A stretch of 47,343 bases of DNA from Prochlorococcus sp. AG-363-J23 (GTDB lineage Bacteria; Cyanobacteriota; Cyanobacteriia; PCC-6307; Cyanobiaceae). The DNA lies in contig QCFN01000009.1 in the NCBI GenBank assembly GCA_003280245.1, positions 1 through 47,343 on the forward strand. Direction: 5' to 3'. This document shows, one piece after another, positions 1-8,423 of this stretch. Both the position numbers and the translations under genes were made by a program. The stretch's first letter is position 1. Every line of letters starts with the position of its first letter. The notes below the pieces were generated by a model. That model did not search any database, was not told the DNA's origin, and was given only the letters and a program-made list of their open reading frames with translations.

Positions 1-810
1 CTTATAGGCTATAGAACATTTTATTCCTGTTGTGCTTATTTTAATATCTTCTGGTCTAACACACTTAACAAAATTTGGATTATCCCTAAAAATATTTATC
101 TGAGGTCTGCCAATAAAGCTAGCAACAAATAATGTCCGAGGTTTTTCGTATAATTCTTGTGGAGTTCCTATTTGCTCAATTGAACCTTTATTAAGAAGAG
201 CTATCCTATTTGAAATTGCCATTGCTTCATGTTGGTCATGAGTAACATAAATGATTGGTTGATTACCATTTAATATTATGCTACGCAATTCTGGTCTTAA
301 GTCTTCTCTTAGCTGAGCATCAAGATTGCTCATTGGCTCATCTAGTAAATATATATCAGGATCTCTTAATAATGCTCTTGCAAGGGCAACTCTTTGCCTT
401 TGTCCGCCTGAAAGTTTTGCTGGAAGTTGATTAGAATAATCTTCTAATTTCATTAACCTTAGAACATCTGAAACTTTCCTTATACGTTCTGGTTTTGATA
501 TTTTTCTAATCTTTAAACCGATTAATAGATTTTCTGCAACACTTAAATGAGGGAAAAGAGCATAACTTTGGAAAACCATACCTACTTTGCGATTTACGGA
601 GGAAATACCTTCAATATTCCTACCATTAATAAATATCGAGCCTTCATCAAGTTTTTCTAAGCCTGCAATTAGTCGCAATGTTGTGCTTTTTCCACAGCCA
701 CTTGGACCTAGTAAAGCTACACATTCTCCATCCGAAACTTCTAGGTTTAAATCTCTTACGATCCATTGCCTTCCATACTTTTTCCCAAGATTACTAATGA
801 TAAGGCTCAT
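1..810 (-). CDS. ggtA: ABC transporter ATP-binding subunit, GgtA-like (3' end cut by window edge)
   Basis: Cytoplasmic ATPase of a sugar/compatible-solute importer. The first 270 residues are visible; no stop is reached before base 1. It begins MSLIISNLGKKYGRQ. Walker [10 protein letters not shown] lies at about residues 35-43, the signature is LSGGQRQR, and Walker B LLDEP is followed by the D-loop and an H-loop in VTHDQHEA. After the ATPase core comes the start of the C-terminal regulatory region of the MalK/UgpC type (IGRPQINIF, VRPEDI). Its start overlaps the ggtD stop by four bases (ATGA), so translation is probably coupled. The GgtA name, rather than another sugar ATPase, rests on the operon with ggpS; the substrate is inferred. 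Confidence 0.85.
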   Translation of the reverse strand, partial: MSLIISNLGKKYGRQWIVRDLNLEVSDGECVALLGPSGCGKSTTLRLIAGLEKLDEGSIFINGRNIEGISSVNRKVGMVFQSYALFPHLSVAENLLIGLKIRKISKPERIRKVSDVLRLMKLEDYSNQLPAKLSGGQRQRVALARALLRDPDIYLLDEPMSNLDAQLREDLRPELRSIILNGNQPIIYVTHDQHEAMAISNRIALLNKGSIEQIGTPQELYEKPRTLFVASFIGRPQINIFRDNPNFVKCVRPEDIKISTTGIKCSIAYK

Positions 811-1622
811 CCTTTGATTGCTCCTTGCGTAAGACCAGAGACTATCTTTCTCTGATAGATTAAAACTAGAATTAATAGTGGAACTGATCCCATAACAGTT
901 GCTGCAGCATAAAGTCCATATGGAATTGAGTAAACAGATGATCCCGCTATTCTAGCCATGGCAACTGGTAGTGTAAGTAAGTTCGAATTACTTATCCATG
1001 TTAGAGCTATTGGAAATTCATTCCATGAGAAAATAAATACCAAAATAGATGTACTAGCTATAGCAGGCCATAGAATCGGGAGCAAAATTAATTTTAATCG
1101 TTGAAATAAATTAAATCCCTCTAAAATTGAAGCCTCTTCTAGTTCGGTTGAGATTTCTTTAAATGCCGCGGAAAGCAATAAGATTGCAAGAGGAAGTGAT
1201 AAAGCTGTATAAGGAATTGATAAAGCAAATAAGTTGTTACCAAGATTAAATTCTCTGGCAATTTGCAAAAGGGATAGGAATAAGAGTACATAGGGAAATA
1301 ATGCGACTCCAAATAGTATTAATCGAATACCCTCTGTAGTTTTTGTTTTTGATCTAGCTAAAGCATATGAAGCTGGTATAGATATAATTAGGGTCAGAAA
1401 GGTTGTAATTAGTCCTAAAATTGTACTGTTGAAAAGATATACCCAAAAAGGTGGATTTAAATTTAAAATTTGCCTGTAATTTTCAAGGGTCCACCTTTCG
1501 CTAATACTTGAGAAAGGTCTAATTAGAGCTTCTGGTGTGGACAATGATGTATAAAGCTGGAATATAAGTGGAAGTAAGGACCACATCAGAATTATAGTAA
1601 GCAAAGCTGATTTCCGTCTCAT
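807..1622 (-). CDS. ggtD: ABC transporter permease, GgtD-like
   Basis: Inner-membrane permease of the importer, MalG-like, 271 aa from the chosen start. It has about six hydrophobic segments, and the cytoplasmic EAA loop reads EEASILEGFNLFQRLK followed by LILLP, which contacts the ATPase. An upstream in-frame start at 1682 is possible. I prefer ATG at 1622 (MRRKSALL) because it gives an ATGA overlap with the ggtC stop, like the other junctions of this operon, and puts the first membrane helix near the N-terminus. It pairs with the neighbouring permease GgtC. Substrate inferred from context: glucosylglycerol and perhaps sucrose or trehalose, as known for Ggt systems. Confidence 0.82.
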   Translation of the reverse strand: MRRKSALLTIILMWSLLPLIFQLYTSLSTPEALIRPFSSISERWTLENYRQILNLNPPFWVYLFNSTILGLITTFLTLIISIPASYALARSKTKTTEGIRLILFGVALFPYVLLFLSLLQIAREFNLGNNLFALSIPYTALSLPLAILLLSAAFKEISTELEEASILEGFNLFQRLKLILLPILWPAIASTSILVFIFSWNEFPIALTWISNSNLLTLPVAMARIAGSSVYSIPYGLYAAATVMGSVPLLILVLIYQRKIVSGLTQGAIKG

Positions 1623-2488
1623 GGTTTTTGATTTGATATTAAACTTTTGGTTTGATTTATTATTAGATATGCCAGAAAACAAGAAGTTGATAATAATAAA
1701 AAACTTCCAATCATGATGGTAGCACTGTATCCAAAGTCAAGAAATCTCATTGCATTTATATAAGCATACATTGCAATGCTTTCAGTGCTACTGGCAGGAC
1801 CTCCTCCGGTCATGACTTGTATTAAGTCAAAAACACCAAAAGCTTGAGCAAGACGAAATACTAAGCTGAGAAATATATATGGGCTAATTAAAGGAATGGT
1901 AATTTTAATAAATGCGGAATATTGGTTCCCTCCCTCAAGTCTTAATGCTTCATAAAGGTCATAAGGAATTGATTGTAATCCGGCTAAAATAATTAATGCT
2001 ATAAATGGGGTAGTTTTCCATACATCAGCAATCACAGTTGCCATCCAAGTTATTTCTGGAGTGGATAAAATATTTATTGGTTCTAAACCCAAGAGACTAG
2101 TAATTTGTTCAATTGGCCCATAGGGTGAATTGAAAATCCACCTCCATCCAAGCGCCATGACGGCTGTAGGTAAAGCCCATGGAAGAAGAGTAATAGCTCG
2201 AATTAAACCTCTACCTTTTATTCTTTGATCTAAAATTATGGCTATGATAATTGCGAGTAACAATTCTAATGAGACAGAAGTTATAGCAAAACGTGTTGTT
2301 TGATAAATATCCTGCCAAAATCTTTGATCATTTAATAACCTAATCCAATTAGCCCCATTGTTATTTATAGCTACTAATCCAGTCATTACAGAAAATGCTT
2401 TGGAACTTAGCCATAAATAATGTACTAATGGGAATAGAAAAACCAAAGAGATTAATAGTGCTGCAGGGAGAATAAGGATAAGTGTCAT
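1619..2488 (-). CDS. ggtC: ABC transporter permease, GgtC-like
   Basis: Second permease of the importer, MalF/UgpA type, 289 aa. It opens with a hydrophobic helix (LILILPAALLISLVFLFPL) and has further membrane segments. A typical EAA loop, EALRLEGGNQYSAFIKITIP, lies in the second half. Its ATG overlaps the ggtB stop by four bases (ATGA, 2485-2488), and its own stop overlaps the ggtD start in the same way. It should form a heterodimeric channel with GgtD, powered by GgtA and fed by the periplasmic protein GgtB. The permease assignment is firm; the exact sugar is inference from the ggpS neighbour. Confidence 0.82.
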   Translation of the reverse strand: MTLILILPAALLISLVFLFPLVHYLWLSSKAFSVMTGLVAINNNGANWIRLLNDQRFWQDIYQTTRFAITSVSLELLLAIIIAIILDQRIKGRGLIRAITLLPWALPTAVMALGWRWIFNSPYGPIEQITSLLGLEPINILSTPEITWMATVIADVWKTTPFIALIILAGLQSIPYDLYEALRLEGGNQYSAFIKITIPLISPYIFLSLVFRLAQAFGVFDLIQVMTGGGPASSTESIAMYAYINAMRFLDFGYSATIMIGSFLLLSTSCFLAYLIINQTKSLISNQKP

Positions 2489-3762
2489 TGAAATCTTCCC
2501 GCTGATGAAGATAGAATATTTTCACTATTTTTTTGAGCTAAACTTAAGCCTTCATTGACAGATTTCTTGTCTGTTAATATAGCACTAAGTTCCCTTTGGA
2601 TTACATCACTAAATTGAGCATATAAAGGTAACTGAGGTCTTGAAACTGTTAAATTAAGTGCATTATATAAGTCCATAATTATTTCAGATTGATGAATTAA
2701 TTCACTATCTTTGAATAATTTTATATTTGTTGGTGTATATCCAAAATTTAGGAATAGTTCCTCTTGAGACTTAACTGATGTCAAATATTCAATAACTTTT
2801 GCAGAAGAATCTTTCTGAGTTGATTTTTCCATTATAGAAAAACCCCAACTACCTAGTGTTGATGAACTCTTTACCCCTGGTAGACTAACCATAGTTGTGA
2901 TCCCAACTTTCCCTCGTACAGCGCTGTCTTCCTTTTGTAGTTCGGCCCAGGCATATGGCCAATTACGCATTAAAGCTGAATCACCACTTTTGAAAACCTG
3001 AAGAGCTTCTGGCTCCGCAAAGTTAGTTACAGATGTAGGTGATATATCTTTATCAATAAGTTCTTTGAGCCAACTAACTGCATTTTTGCTTTCAGGCAAA
3101 TTAAGTCCGATTGCGTTTCCATTAATCCAATTTCCACCAAATCCTTTTAAAACTTCGAGAAATACACAACTTAAGCCTTCATATTGTCTTCCTTGCCAAA
3201 CGAATCCATGCTTAACCTTATTTCTGTTTTGAAGAATTTGGGTAATTTCTATAAGTTCATTAGGAGTTTTCGGTGGCCTTTCCATTAAATCTGTACGCCA
3301 ATAAAGTAATCCCATATCAGCTACGAATGGCCACCTAAATAAATTATTTTTATAGTAATTCCCAATCATTGCACCAGTTACTATTTCTTCTGTCTTTTCT
3401 TTATTAAACCATTGATTTAGGTCAACTAGCCATCCTGCCTCTGCATATTTGGCTAACCATGTTACATCCATAAGTATTATGTCATAAGGACTATTGTCAA
3501 GAATTAGACTGCTAATTGCTAAGTCAGACATTGCCTCTGTCTCCATAGGGCCTCTCGTCACATGGACTTTTATCTTTCCATGAAAATCTTTATTAAATCT
3601 TTCAACTATTTCGGTTGTTGAGTCTGCAAATGGTGCTGGCATAAGAACATTTATATGATCTACTCTTAAAAAGCTTGCAAAGCCAGCTAATAATGAGGTG
3701 ACAATTAAGATTAATCCTAGTGCTAATGAAATGGATATTTTTTTATACATTAGTTTGTTCAT
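2485..3762 (-). CDS. ggtB: Periplasmic sugar-binding protein, GgtB-like
   Basis: Solute-binding protein of the ABC importer, 425 aa. Residues about 8-30 form a hydrophobic signal/anchor segment. The rest resembles family 1 extracellular binding proteins: VLMPAPFADSTTEIVERFNKDF near the N-terminus, then YDIILMDVTWLAKYAEAGWLVDL and DSALMRNWPYAWAE. I see no lipobox cysteine after the signal segment (it reads LLAGFAS), so it may be soluble or held by an uncleaved N-terminal helix. The start overlaps the ggpS end by 20 bases; an internal ATG at 3750 would shorten the overlap to 8. Solute specificity is inferred from ggpS next door. Confidence 0.8.
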   Translation of the reverse strand: MNKLMYKKISISLALGLILIVTSLLAGFASFLRVDHINVLMPAPFADSTTEIVERFNKDFHGKIKVHVTRGPMETEAMSDLAISSLILDNSPYDIILMDVTWLAKYAEAGWLVDLNQWFNKEKTEEIVTGAMIGNYYKNNLFRWPFVADMGLLYWRTDLMERPPKTPNELIEITQILQNRNKVKHGFVWQGRQYEGLSCVFLEVLKGFGGNWINGNAIGLNLPESKNAVSWLKELIDKDISPTSVTNFAEPEALQVFKSGDSALMRNWPYAWAELQKEDSAVRGKVGITTMVSLPGVKSSSTLGSWGFSIMEKSTQKDSSAKVIEYLTSVKSQEELFLNFGYTPTNIKLFKDSELIHQSEIIMDLYNALNLTVSRPQLPLYAQFSDVIQRELSAILTDKKSVNEGLSLAQKNSENILSSSAGRFQ

Positions 3763-5233
3763 TTAACTCGGAAATTTGTTCTTGTGCCCAATCGTTTACA
3801 GTATAGGAATCAACAGCTTTAGTCATTGATTTCATTCTTTCAATTTGCTCTTCTTGTTTCATTGAAATTGCATCTTCAATGGCCTTATCCATTCGTTTGT
3901 GTGAATAGGGATTAGTTAATAGAGCACCATCTAAAAGTACAGATGCTCCTGTAAACTCTGAAAGTACGAGCACACCTCCTAATCCTTTTCTGGCAGCTGC
4001 ATATTCTTTGGCAACTAAATTAAGTCCGTCCCTTAGTGGTGTTATCCAACAGATATCAGCTTGAGTAAACCATGCAACCATCTCTTCGTATGGGATTCTT
4101 CTTGTTGAAAAGTTTATAGGATTCCAGTTAATCAAGCTAAACCGTCCATTTATTCTGCCGGCCATTTCTTCTATTGACCTTTGAGTTTCTGTATATACAT
4201 TCATTCCTGAAGCAGCTGCTACACATGCAAGCATCAGAACAACTTTACCGTGAAGATCTTTTCTTTTTTCTAGTAACCTTTCGAATGAGAGAAGAAGCTC
4301 CTCATTTCCTTTCGTATAATCTACTCTGCTAGCTGAAAGTATAAGCTTTCTTCCCTTTTTTGTTCCGTCCTCTATTCCTTTTGAATATTCAATAACTTTC
4401 TTAGTCTTTATTAATTGCTGTATTAGTTCAGGGGAGGTTCCTACAGGTGAGGAAACAAGACGGATAGATCTACCAGCATGATATAAAAATTTAGTTGCAG
4501 ATGGCTCTGTAAGTGCACTGCCTACTGCTATGAATTTAGGACTTACTGGTATTTTTTCTCCCTTTTGGGCTCCAACAAGACAGTTTGCAGCTCTAGCAAA
4601 ATTCTCGGTATATCTTGGTATATGAAAACCAACAACATCGCAGCAGAGTAAGCTTTCTACAATTTGTCTTCTCCAAGGTAATATTGCAAATACATCATTT
4701 CCTGGAAATGGAGTGTGATGAAAGAAGGCTATCTTTAGATCTGATCTTTTTGCTCTAATATATCCTGGTACTAACCATAAATTATAATCATGAATCCATA
4801 TTGTAGCTCCATCAGCTGCACGTTTACAAGCTGATTCGGCGAACTTTTTATTAACTTCTTCGAAAACACCCCAGTCAGCATTGTTGACATTAAAGTAGGT
4901 AGGAAATGTATGTAATATTGGCCAGAAGGATTCCTTAGAGGTTACATGGTAAAAACTTGATACTTGCTTTTCAGTTAATGCGATTCTTACTAAATTAAAT
5001 TTTGATGGTTTATTCATAGATATTTCTTCGTCTTCTTTTTTATCTTCCATTTCTACTTTTCTCCATGCAATCCAAGTTCCACTAGGATTGCTCCTAAATA
5101 GATTTCTTAATGTTGGTATGATCCCATTAGGGCTTTTCTGATCTACCCATTCCCTTGAGCCATCCTCTCTTTTTACTTCATCAAAAGGAGTTCTATGATA
5201 TAGAAGAATAAATTGGCTTTTTTGTTCAATCAT
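3743..5233 (-). CDS. ggpS: Glucosylglycerol-phosphate synthase
   Basis: Glycosyltransferase family 20 enzyme that joins ADP-glucose to glycerol 3-phosphate to make glucosylglycerol-phosphate, a salt-stress osmolyte precursor. It has 496 aa, close to the family length. It opens FILLYHRTPFDEVKREDG, the start style of GgpS rather than OtsA. Family blocks include IWIHDYNLWLVP (about 147-158), FFHHTPFPG, and the C-terminal DGLNLVAKEY donor-site motif. An insert EMEDKKEDEE near residue 61 is unusually charged. It is the first gene of the overlapping ggpS-ggtBCDA run. The phosphatase for the next step (GgpP/StpA) is not in this window. OtsA-type trehalose-phosphate synthase is the alternative, but less likely. 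Confidence 0.85.
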   Translation of the reverse strand: MIEQKSQFILLYHRTPFDEVKREDGSREWVDQKSPNGIIPTLRNLFRSNPSGTWIAWRKVEMEDKKEDEEISMNKPSKFNLVRIALTEKQVSSFYHVTSKESFWPILHTFPTYFNVNNADWGVFEEVNKKFAESACKRAADGATIWIHDYNLWLVPGYIRAKRSDLKIAFFHHTPFPGNDVFAILPWRRQIVESLLCCDVVGFHIPRYTENFARAANCLVGAQKGEKIPVSPKFIAVGSALTEPSATKFLYHAGRSIRLVSSPVGTSPELIQQLIKTKKVIEYSKGIEDGTKKGRKLILSASRVDYTKGNEELLLSFERLLEKRKDLHGKVVLMLACVAAASGMNVYTETQRSIEEMAGRINGRFSLINWNPINFSTRRIPYEEMVAWFTQADICWITPLRDGLNLVAKEYAAARKGLGGVLVLSEFTGASVLLDGALLTNPYSHKRMDKAIEDAISMKQEEQIERMKSMTKAVDSYTVNDWAQEQISELNEQTNV

Positions 5234-5270
5234 AATAATTAGAATCTTTAAGAAAGGTTTTTTTATAGCT

Positions 5271-5840
5271 TTATTTCATAAGCTTTGTTTTTCGAAGACT
5301 TTTTTTCTGCTCTAGTTTCAAGGCGCTAATTACTTCCTCTGCATGTTTGTAAGGTTTAACGTCTGTCCAACTTTTCATTATTAATCCATTGGGGTTTATT
5401 AAATAGGTATTCCTTAGAGAACGTCCATTCATATAAGAGCCATAGGATTTACTTACTAAACCTTCTTTATCGGCAACAAGAGGGAAGGATAGTGCTTCTT
5501 TTTGACAGAAGGAAGTATGCTTTTCTATATCATCTACACTAATACCTACGACCTTTGCTCCAAGCTTATTTAGTTTATTTATATTTTCTTGAAAGCTTCT
5601 TGCTTCTAATGTACACCCCATTGTAAAATCTTCGGGATAAAAATATAGTATTAGCCAGCTATTCTTAAATGATGATAGACTTACATTACTTGGAGTTTTG
5701 TTCTCCTTGCTAATTCCTGGGAGGTTAAAATCAGGAGCCTTAGACCTATTTGTAATAGATCCAGCTCCAACTTGTTGTATATTTATAGTATATGTTGCGC
5801 TAATTATAAGTATTGTGAAAATTAATTTAGATTTACTCAT
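5271..5840 (-). CDS. PrxQ/BCP-type peroxiredoxin with N-terminal export signal
   Basis: Thiol peroxidase of the AhpC/TSA-Bcp family that would reduce hydrogen peroxide and organic peroxides. It has 189 aa. Residues 6-20 are hydrophobic, followed by VGAGS, suggesting export to the periplasm or thylakoid lumen. The active site is FTMGCTLEA with Cys76 as the peroxidatic cysteine and Thr73; the usual Pro is Met. The conserved Arg sits in SLRNTYLI. There is no cysteine five residues after Cys76 (it is Arg81), but Cys112 lies 36 residues downstream, where some PrxQ proteins carry their resolving cysteine. It lies 37 bases upstream of ggpS on the same strand and could share a transcript with it. Confidence 0.85.
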   Translation of the reverse strand: MSKSKLIFTILIISATYTINIQQVGAGSITNRSKAPDFNLPGISKENKTPSNVSLSSFKNSWLILYFYPEDFTMGCTLEARSFQENINKLNKLGAKVVGISVDDIEKHTSFCQKEALSFPLVADKEGLVSKSYGSYMNGRSLRNTYLINPNGLIMKSWTDVKPYKHAEEVISALKLEQKKSLRKTKLMK

Positions 5841-5892
5841 ATAGTTAACTATTTACAGGGATTTAGAAAAAGACAAGGAATATCTATTATCA

Positions 5893-6129
5893 CTAGATCT
5901 TTGAAAGGTTAATACCAAGTGATTTTGCATAAGGACCAAGTCCTTTCTTTTGAATTGTTTTGAGAGCTCTAGTAGTTACTCTTAGGTTTACCCATTTTTT
6001 GCCTTCAGACCACCATAGTCTTCGCTGCTGAAGATTCGCCTGCTGAAGCTTTTTTGTCCTGATATGGGAATGACTTACGGCCATCCCGTTGTTTGCTCTG
6101 GTGCCTGTGAGTTGGCAAACTCTTGACAT
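5893..6129 (-). CDS. rpmB: 50S ribosomal protein L28
   Basis: Large-subunit ribosomal protein L28, 78 aa, the normal bacterial length. It begins [20 protein letters not shown] and continues with SHIRTKK, the hallmark N-terminal block (CxxTGK-like, then SHSxxRTKR). It is rich in Lys and Arg and contains [16 protein letters not shown]. Only one of the zinc-type cysteines is kept, as in cysteine-poor L28 forms. It sits 53 bases downstream of htpG on the same strand, with a purine-rich AGAGG before the ATG, so read-through from htpG is possible. Confidence 0.96.
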   Translation of the reverse strand: MSRVCQLTGTRANNGMAVSHSHIRTKKLQQANLQQRRLWWSEGKKWVNLRVTTRALKTIQKKGLGPYAKSLGINLSKI

Positions 6130-6182
6130 TGAAATGCCTCTTATTCTTTTTCCTATAAGTAAATCATATCAAATTCAGGTGA

Positions 6183-8090
6183 TCAGAGTGTTTTTTGAAT
6201 GAGTTTGCCCATTAATGAAGCACATCTTGCCTGAAAACCGTTGATCTCACTAGCTTCTATGCCACCAACCCCTAGAAGTGCCATTTCGTATATGTGTATA
6301 GCGATCTCTTTTGCAAGATCGTCACTAGGAGATGTTGTTCCAGCTCCTACGAGAACAGATCCGGTTTTTATTTTTAGTAATCCCTTAACTAGTTCGTGAT
6401 TTGTATTGATAAGAAAAACATGATGGTCAGGAAGGCCAGGAAGACGTTGCTCCATGAGTGCGCCCATGTCATTTATTCTTCTCATTTGCTCTGGTAGAAG
6501 AATCATTCCTGCAGGAGAGTCATCTCCAAGTAGTCCTTGAACTTGGATTGTGATTTTTTCATTATCAAGTGCTTTTTTTATAACATCTCTAATTTCTTCA
6601 GAGGAGCTTTTACCATCTATATCTTTTATTTCTGAGGTAGATTCCTTTATTGTATTACTTAAATCTGAGTCTACTCTCTGGAACTTTACGTCTTCATATT
6701 TGCTCTCTAACCAAGGAATAAATTGAGTATCAATTACTGTTTCTGCAAATAATATTTCAGCGCCCTGACTCTTCCATATATTTAGAGCACCATGCTGAGA
6801 TATCTCATCAGTACAATAGATTACTTGTTTATTTGAAGTTGAACTATCAAGTCTATTTAAATATTCCTTTAGGGTAGTAAATTTCTTTATATCTGTAGAA
6901 ATTATCCCATCCTGATCGCCAAGGTTTTCATTAATTCCAGTTGTAGCAAATAATATTAAATCCTCGACTTGGTCTGAGAATTTAGGATCTTCCATGGCCC
7001 CTATTTTGATAAATGGAGAAATTGATTCCCAAATATCTGCATATTGAACACTATTATCATCCTTAAGAGATTTAAGTTTGTCAGCTACTTTCTTAGATAT
7101 GAAATTTCCTATCGAGATTACTCTTCTGTCTGTTTGCAATGCACTCCTGCTTACATTTAAGGGAATATCTGGAGAATCTATTGCACCTCTAAGAGGTAAT
7201 AAATAGTGGGGAACGATCTCTTTTATTGAATCGCTTACAAAAACTTGGTTGCAGAATAGCTTGATTTCTCCTTTTTCCCAGTCTGCTCTGCCTGCCTGCT
7301 TTGGGAAGTAGAGAATTCCTTGTAAATTGTATGGATAATCTGTATTTAGGTGAATCCAAAGCAATGGATCACCCTGATATGGATATAAGTAATTGTATAA
7401 GTCTATATATTCTTGGTCACTAATCTTTTTTGGATCTTTTTTCCATAATGGAGTTTTTTTATTTATTGTTTCGCCTTCCAGCTTTATTTCAACTGGCATG
7501 AAGTCACAATATTTGGTTATTAGCGAACGAATCCGAGATGGTTCAATGTATTCAATCTCTTCATCCATAATATGTAGGATTATGTCTGTCCCTATTTCTT
7601 CTTTATCAGTACCTTCTAATAGGAATTTAGGAGATCCGTCGCATTTCCATCTAACTGCAGATGATGATTCCTTTGCTGATTTAGTAATTATCTCTACTTC
7701 TCTGGAAACCATAAAACTAGAATAAAATCCTAAGCCAAAGTGTCCAATTATTGAGTCATTGTCTTTTTGGTATTTTTGCAAAAACTCCTCAGCACTTGAA
7801 AAGGCTACCTGATTAATATACTTTTTTACCTCTTCAGATTCCATACCTATTCCATTATCTGAAATTTTTATTGTTTTAGATTCTCTATCTATTGTTATAT
7901 TTATTGTACCTTCTTCACCTTCTATACAGTCACCTGAAATTGCTGCCATTCTCCTTTTAGTTATTGCGTCAAGGCTATTACTTATTAGTTCACGCAGAAA
8001 TACTTCATGGCCTGAATAGACGGCCTTTTTAATTATTGGAAATATGTTTTCAGTATGAATTTGAATTTGACCTTCTTCAATTAATGTCAT
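6183..8090 (-). CDS. htpG: Molecular chaperone HtpG (Hsp90)
   Basis: Cytosolic ATP-dependent chaperone, 635 aa, full length for bacterial Hsp90. The N-terminal GHKL ATPase domain shows FLRELISNSLDA with the catalytic Glu and Asn (about 33-44), DNGIGM (about 78-83) and GHFGLGFYSSF with the ATP lid. The middle domain carries FCNQVFVSD and the Arg-containing block SPDIPLNVSRS. The C-terminal dimerisation region ends LIQKTL, without the MEEVD tail of eukaryotic Hsp90. In cyanobacteria HtpG supports heat and light-stress tolerance and interacts with phycobilisome linkers and tetrapyrrole enzymes. rpmB follows on the same strand and a ferredoxin gene precedes it. Confidence 0.97.
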   Translation of the reverse strand: MTLIEEGQIQIHTENIFPIIKKAVYSGHEVFLRELISNSLDAITKRRMAAISGDCIEGEEGTINITIDRESKTIKISDNGIGMESEEVKKYINQVAFSSAEEFLQKYQKDNDSIIGHFGLGFYSSFMVSREVEIITKSAKESSSAVRWKCDGSPKFLLEGTDKEEIGTDIILHIMDEEIEYIEPSRIRSLITKYCDFMPVEIKLEGETINKKTPLWKKDPKKISDQEYIDLYNYLYPYQGDPLLWIHLNTDYPYNLQGILYFPKQAGRADWEKGEIKLFCNQVFVSDSIKEIVPHYLLPLRGAIDSPDIPLNVSRSALQTDRRVISIGNFISKKVADKLKSLKDDNSVQYADIWESISPFIKIGAMEDPKFSDQVEDLILFATTGINENLGDQDGIISTDIKKFTTLKEYLNRLDSSTSNKQVIYCTDEISQHGALNIWKSQGAEILFAETVIDTQFIPWLESKYEDVKFQRVDSDLSNTIKESTSEIKDIDGKSSSEEIRDVIKKALDNEKITIQVQGLLGDDSPAGMILLPEQMRRINDMGALMEQRLPGLPDHHVFLINTNHELVKGLLKIKTGSVLVGAGTTSPSDDLAKEIAIHIYEMALLGVGGIEASEINGFQARCASLMGKLIQKTL

Positions 8091-8171
8091 GGAAATTAAT
8101 TAATCAATTAAACTATATTATTAAATCTTCGAGGCCTCAAGCCCGTGAGTGGTGAGTTCTCCGTACCTCTA

Positions 8172-8399
8172 TTAGGTTGGAGTTTTTTGCAGCTCACTAC
8201 GCTCATCATTTATAACTGCTCCTTCAACAGGACATACCTGTAAACAGATCCCGCAATCTATGCATGTGGAAAAGTCAATCCAATAAAAGTCTGTACCTTT
8301 TTTATTTTTTCCATTCCCTGGCTTAATACAAGCTACAGGGCAGGCATTCACGCAATCACTTACACCTTCACAGATTTCTGAAACTATAGTATGTGGCAT
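8172..8399 (-). CDS. Dicluster bacterial-type ferredoxin (2[4Fe-4S])
   Basis: Small soluble electron carrier, 75 aa, with eight cysteines: Cys10, 16, 20 and 24 in a CEGVSDCVNACPVAC block, and Cys46, 49, 52 and 56 in a classical CIDCGICLQVCP block. The two CP cysteines should cross over, as in Clostridium- and PsaC-like ferredoxins. A linker of about 20 residues rich in Lys and Gly separates the motifs. The first motif has an unusual C-x5-C spacing, so one cluster could be 3Fe-4S or unusual. It lies 24 bases downstream of hisZ and 81 bases upstream of htpG, all on the minus strand. The partner enzyme is unknown; it is not the plant-type PetF ferredoxin. Confidence 0.88.
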   Translation of the reverse strand: MPHTIVSEICEGVSDCVNACPVACIKPGNGKNKKGTDFYWIDFSTCIDCGICLQVCPVEGAVINDERSELQKTPT

Positions 8400-8423
8400 C
8401 GGTCTTTTCTGATATAGAATTGT

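Noticed and set aside
587-817. Plus-strand frame over the ggtA start
   Set aside because: It lies on the opposite strand of the Walker A region of a clear ABC ATPase and has no family features.
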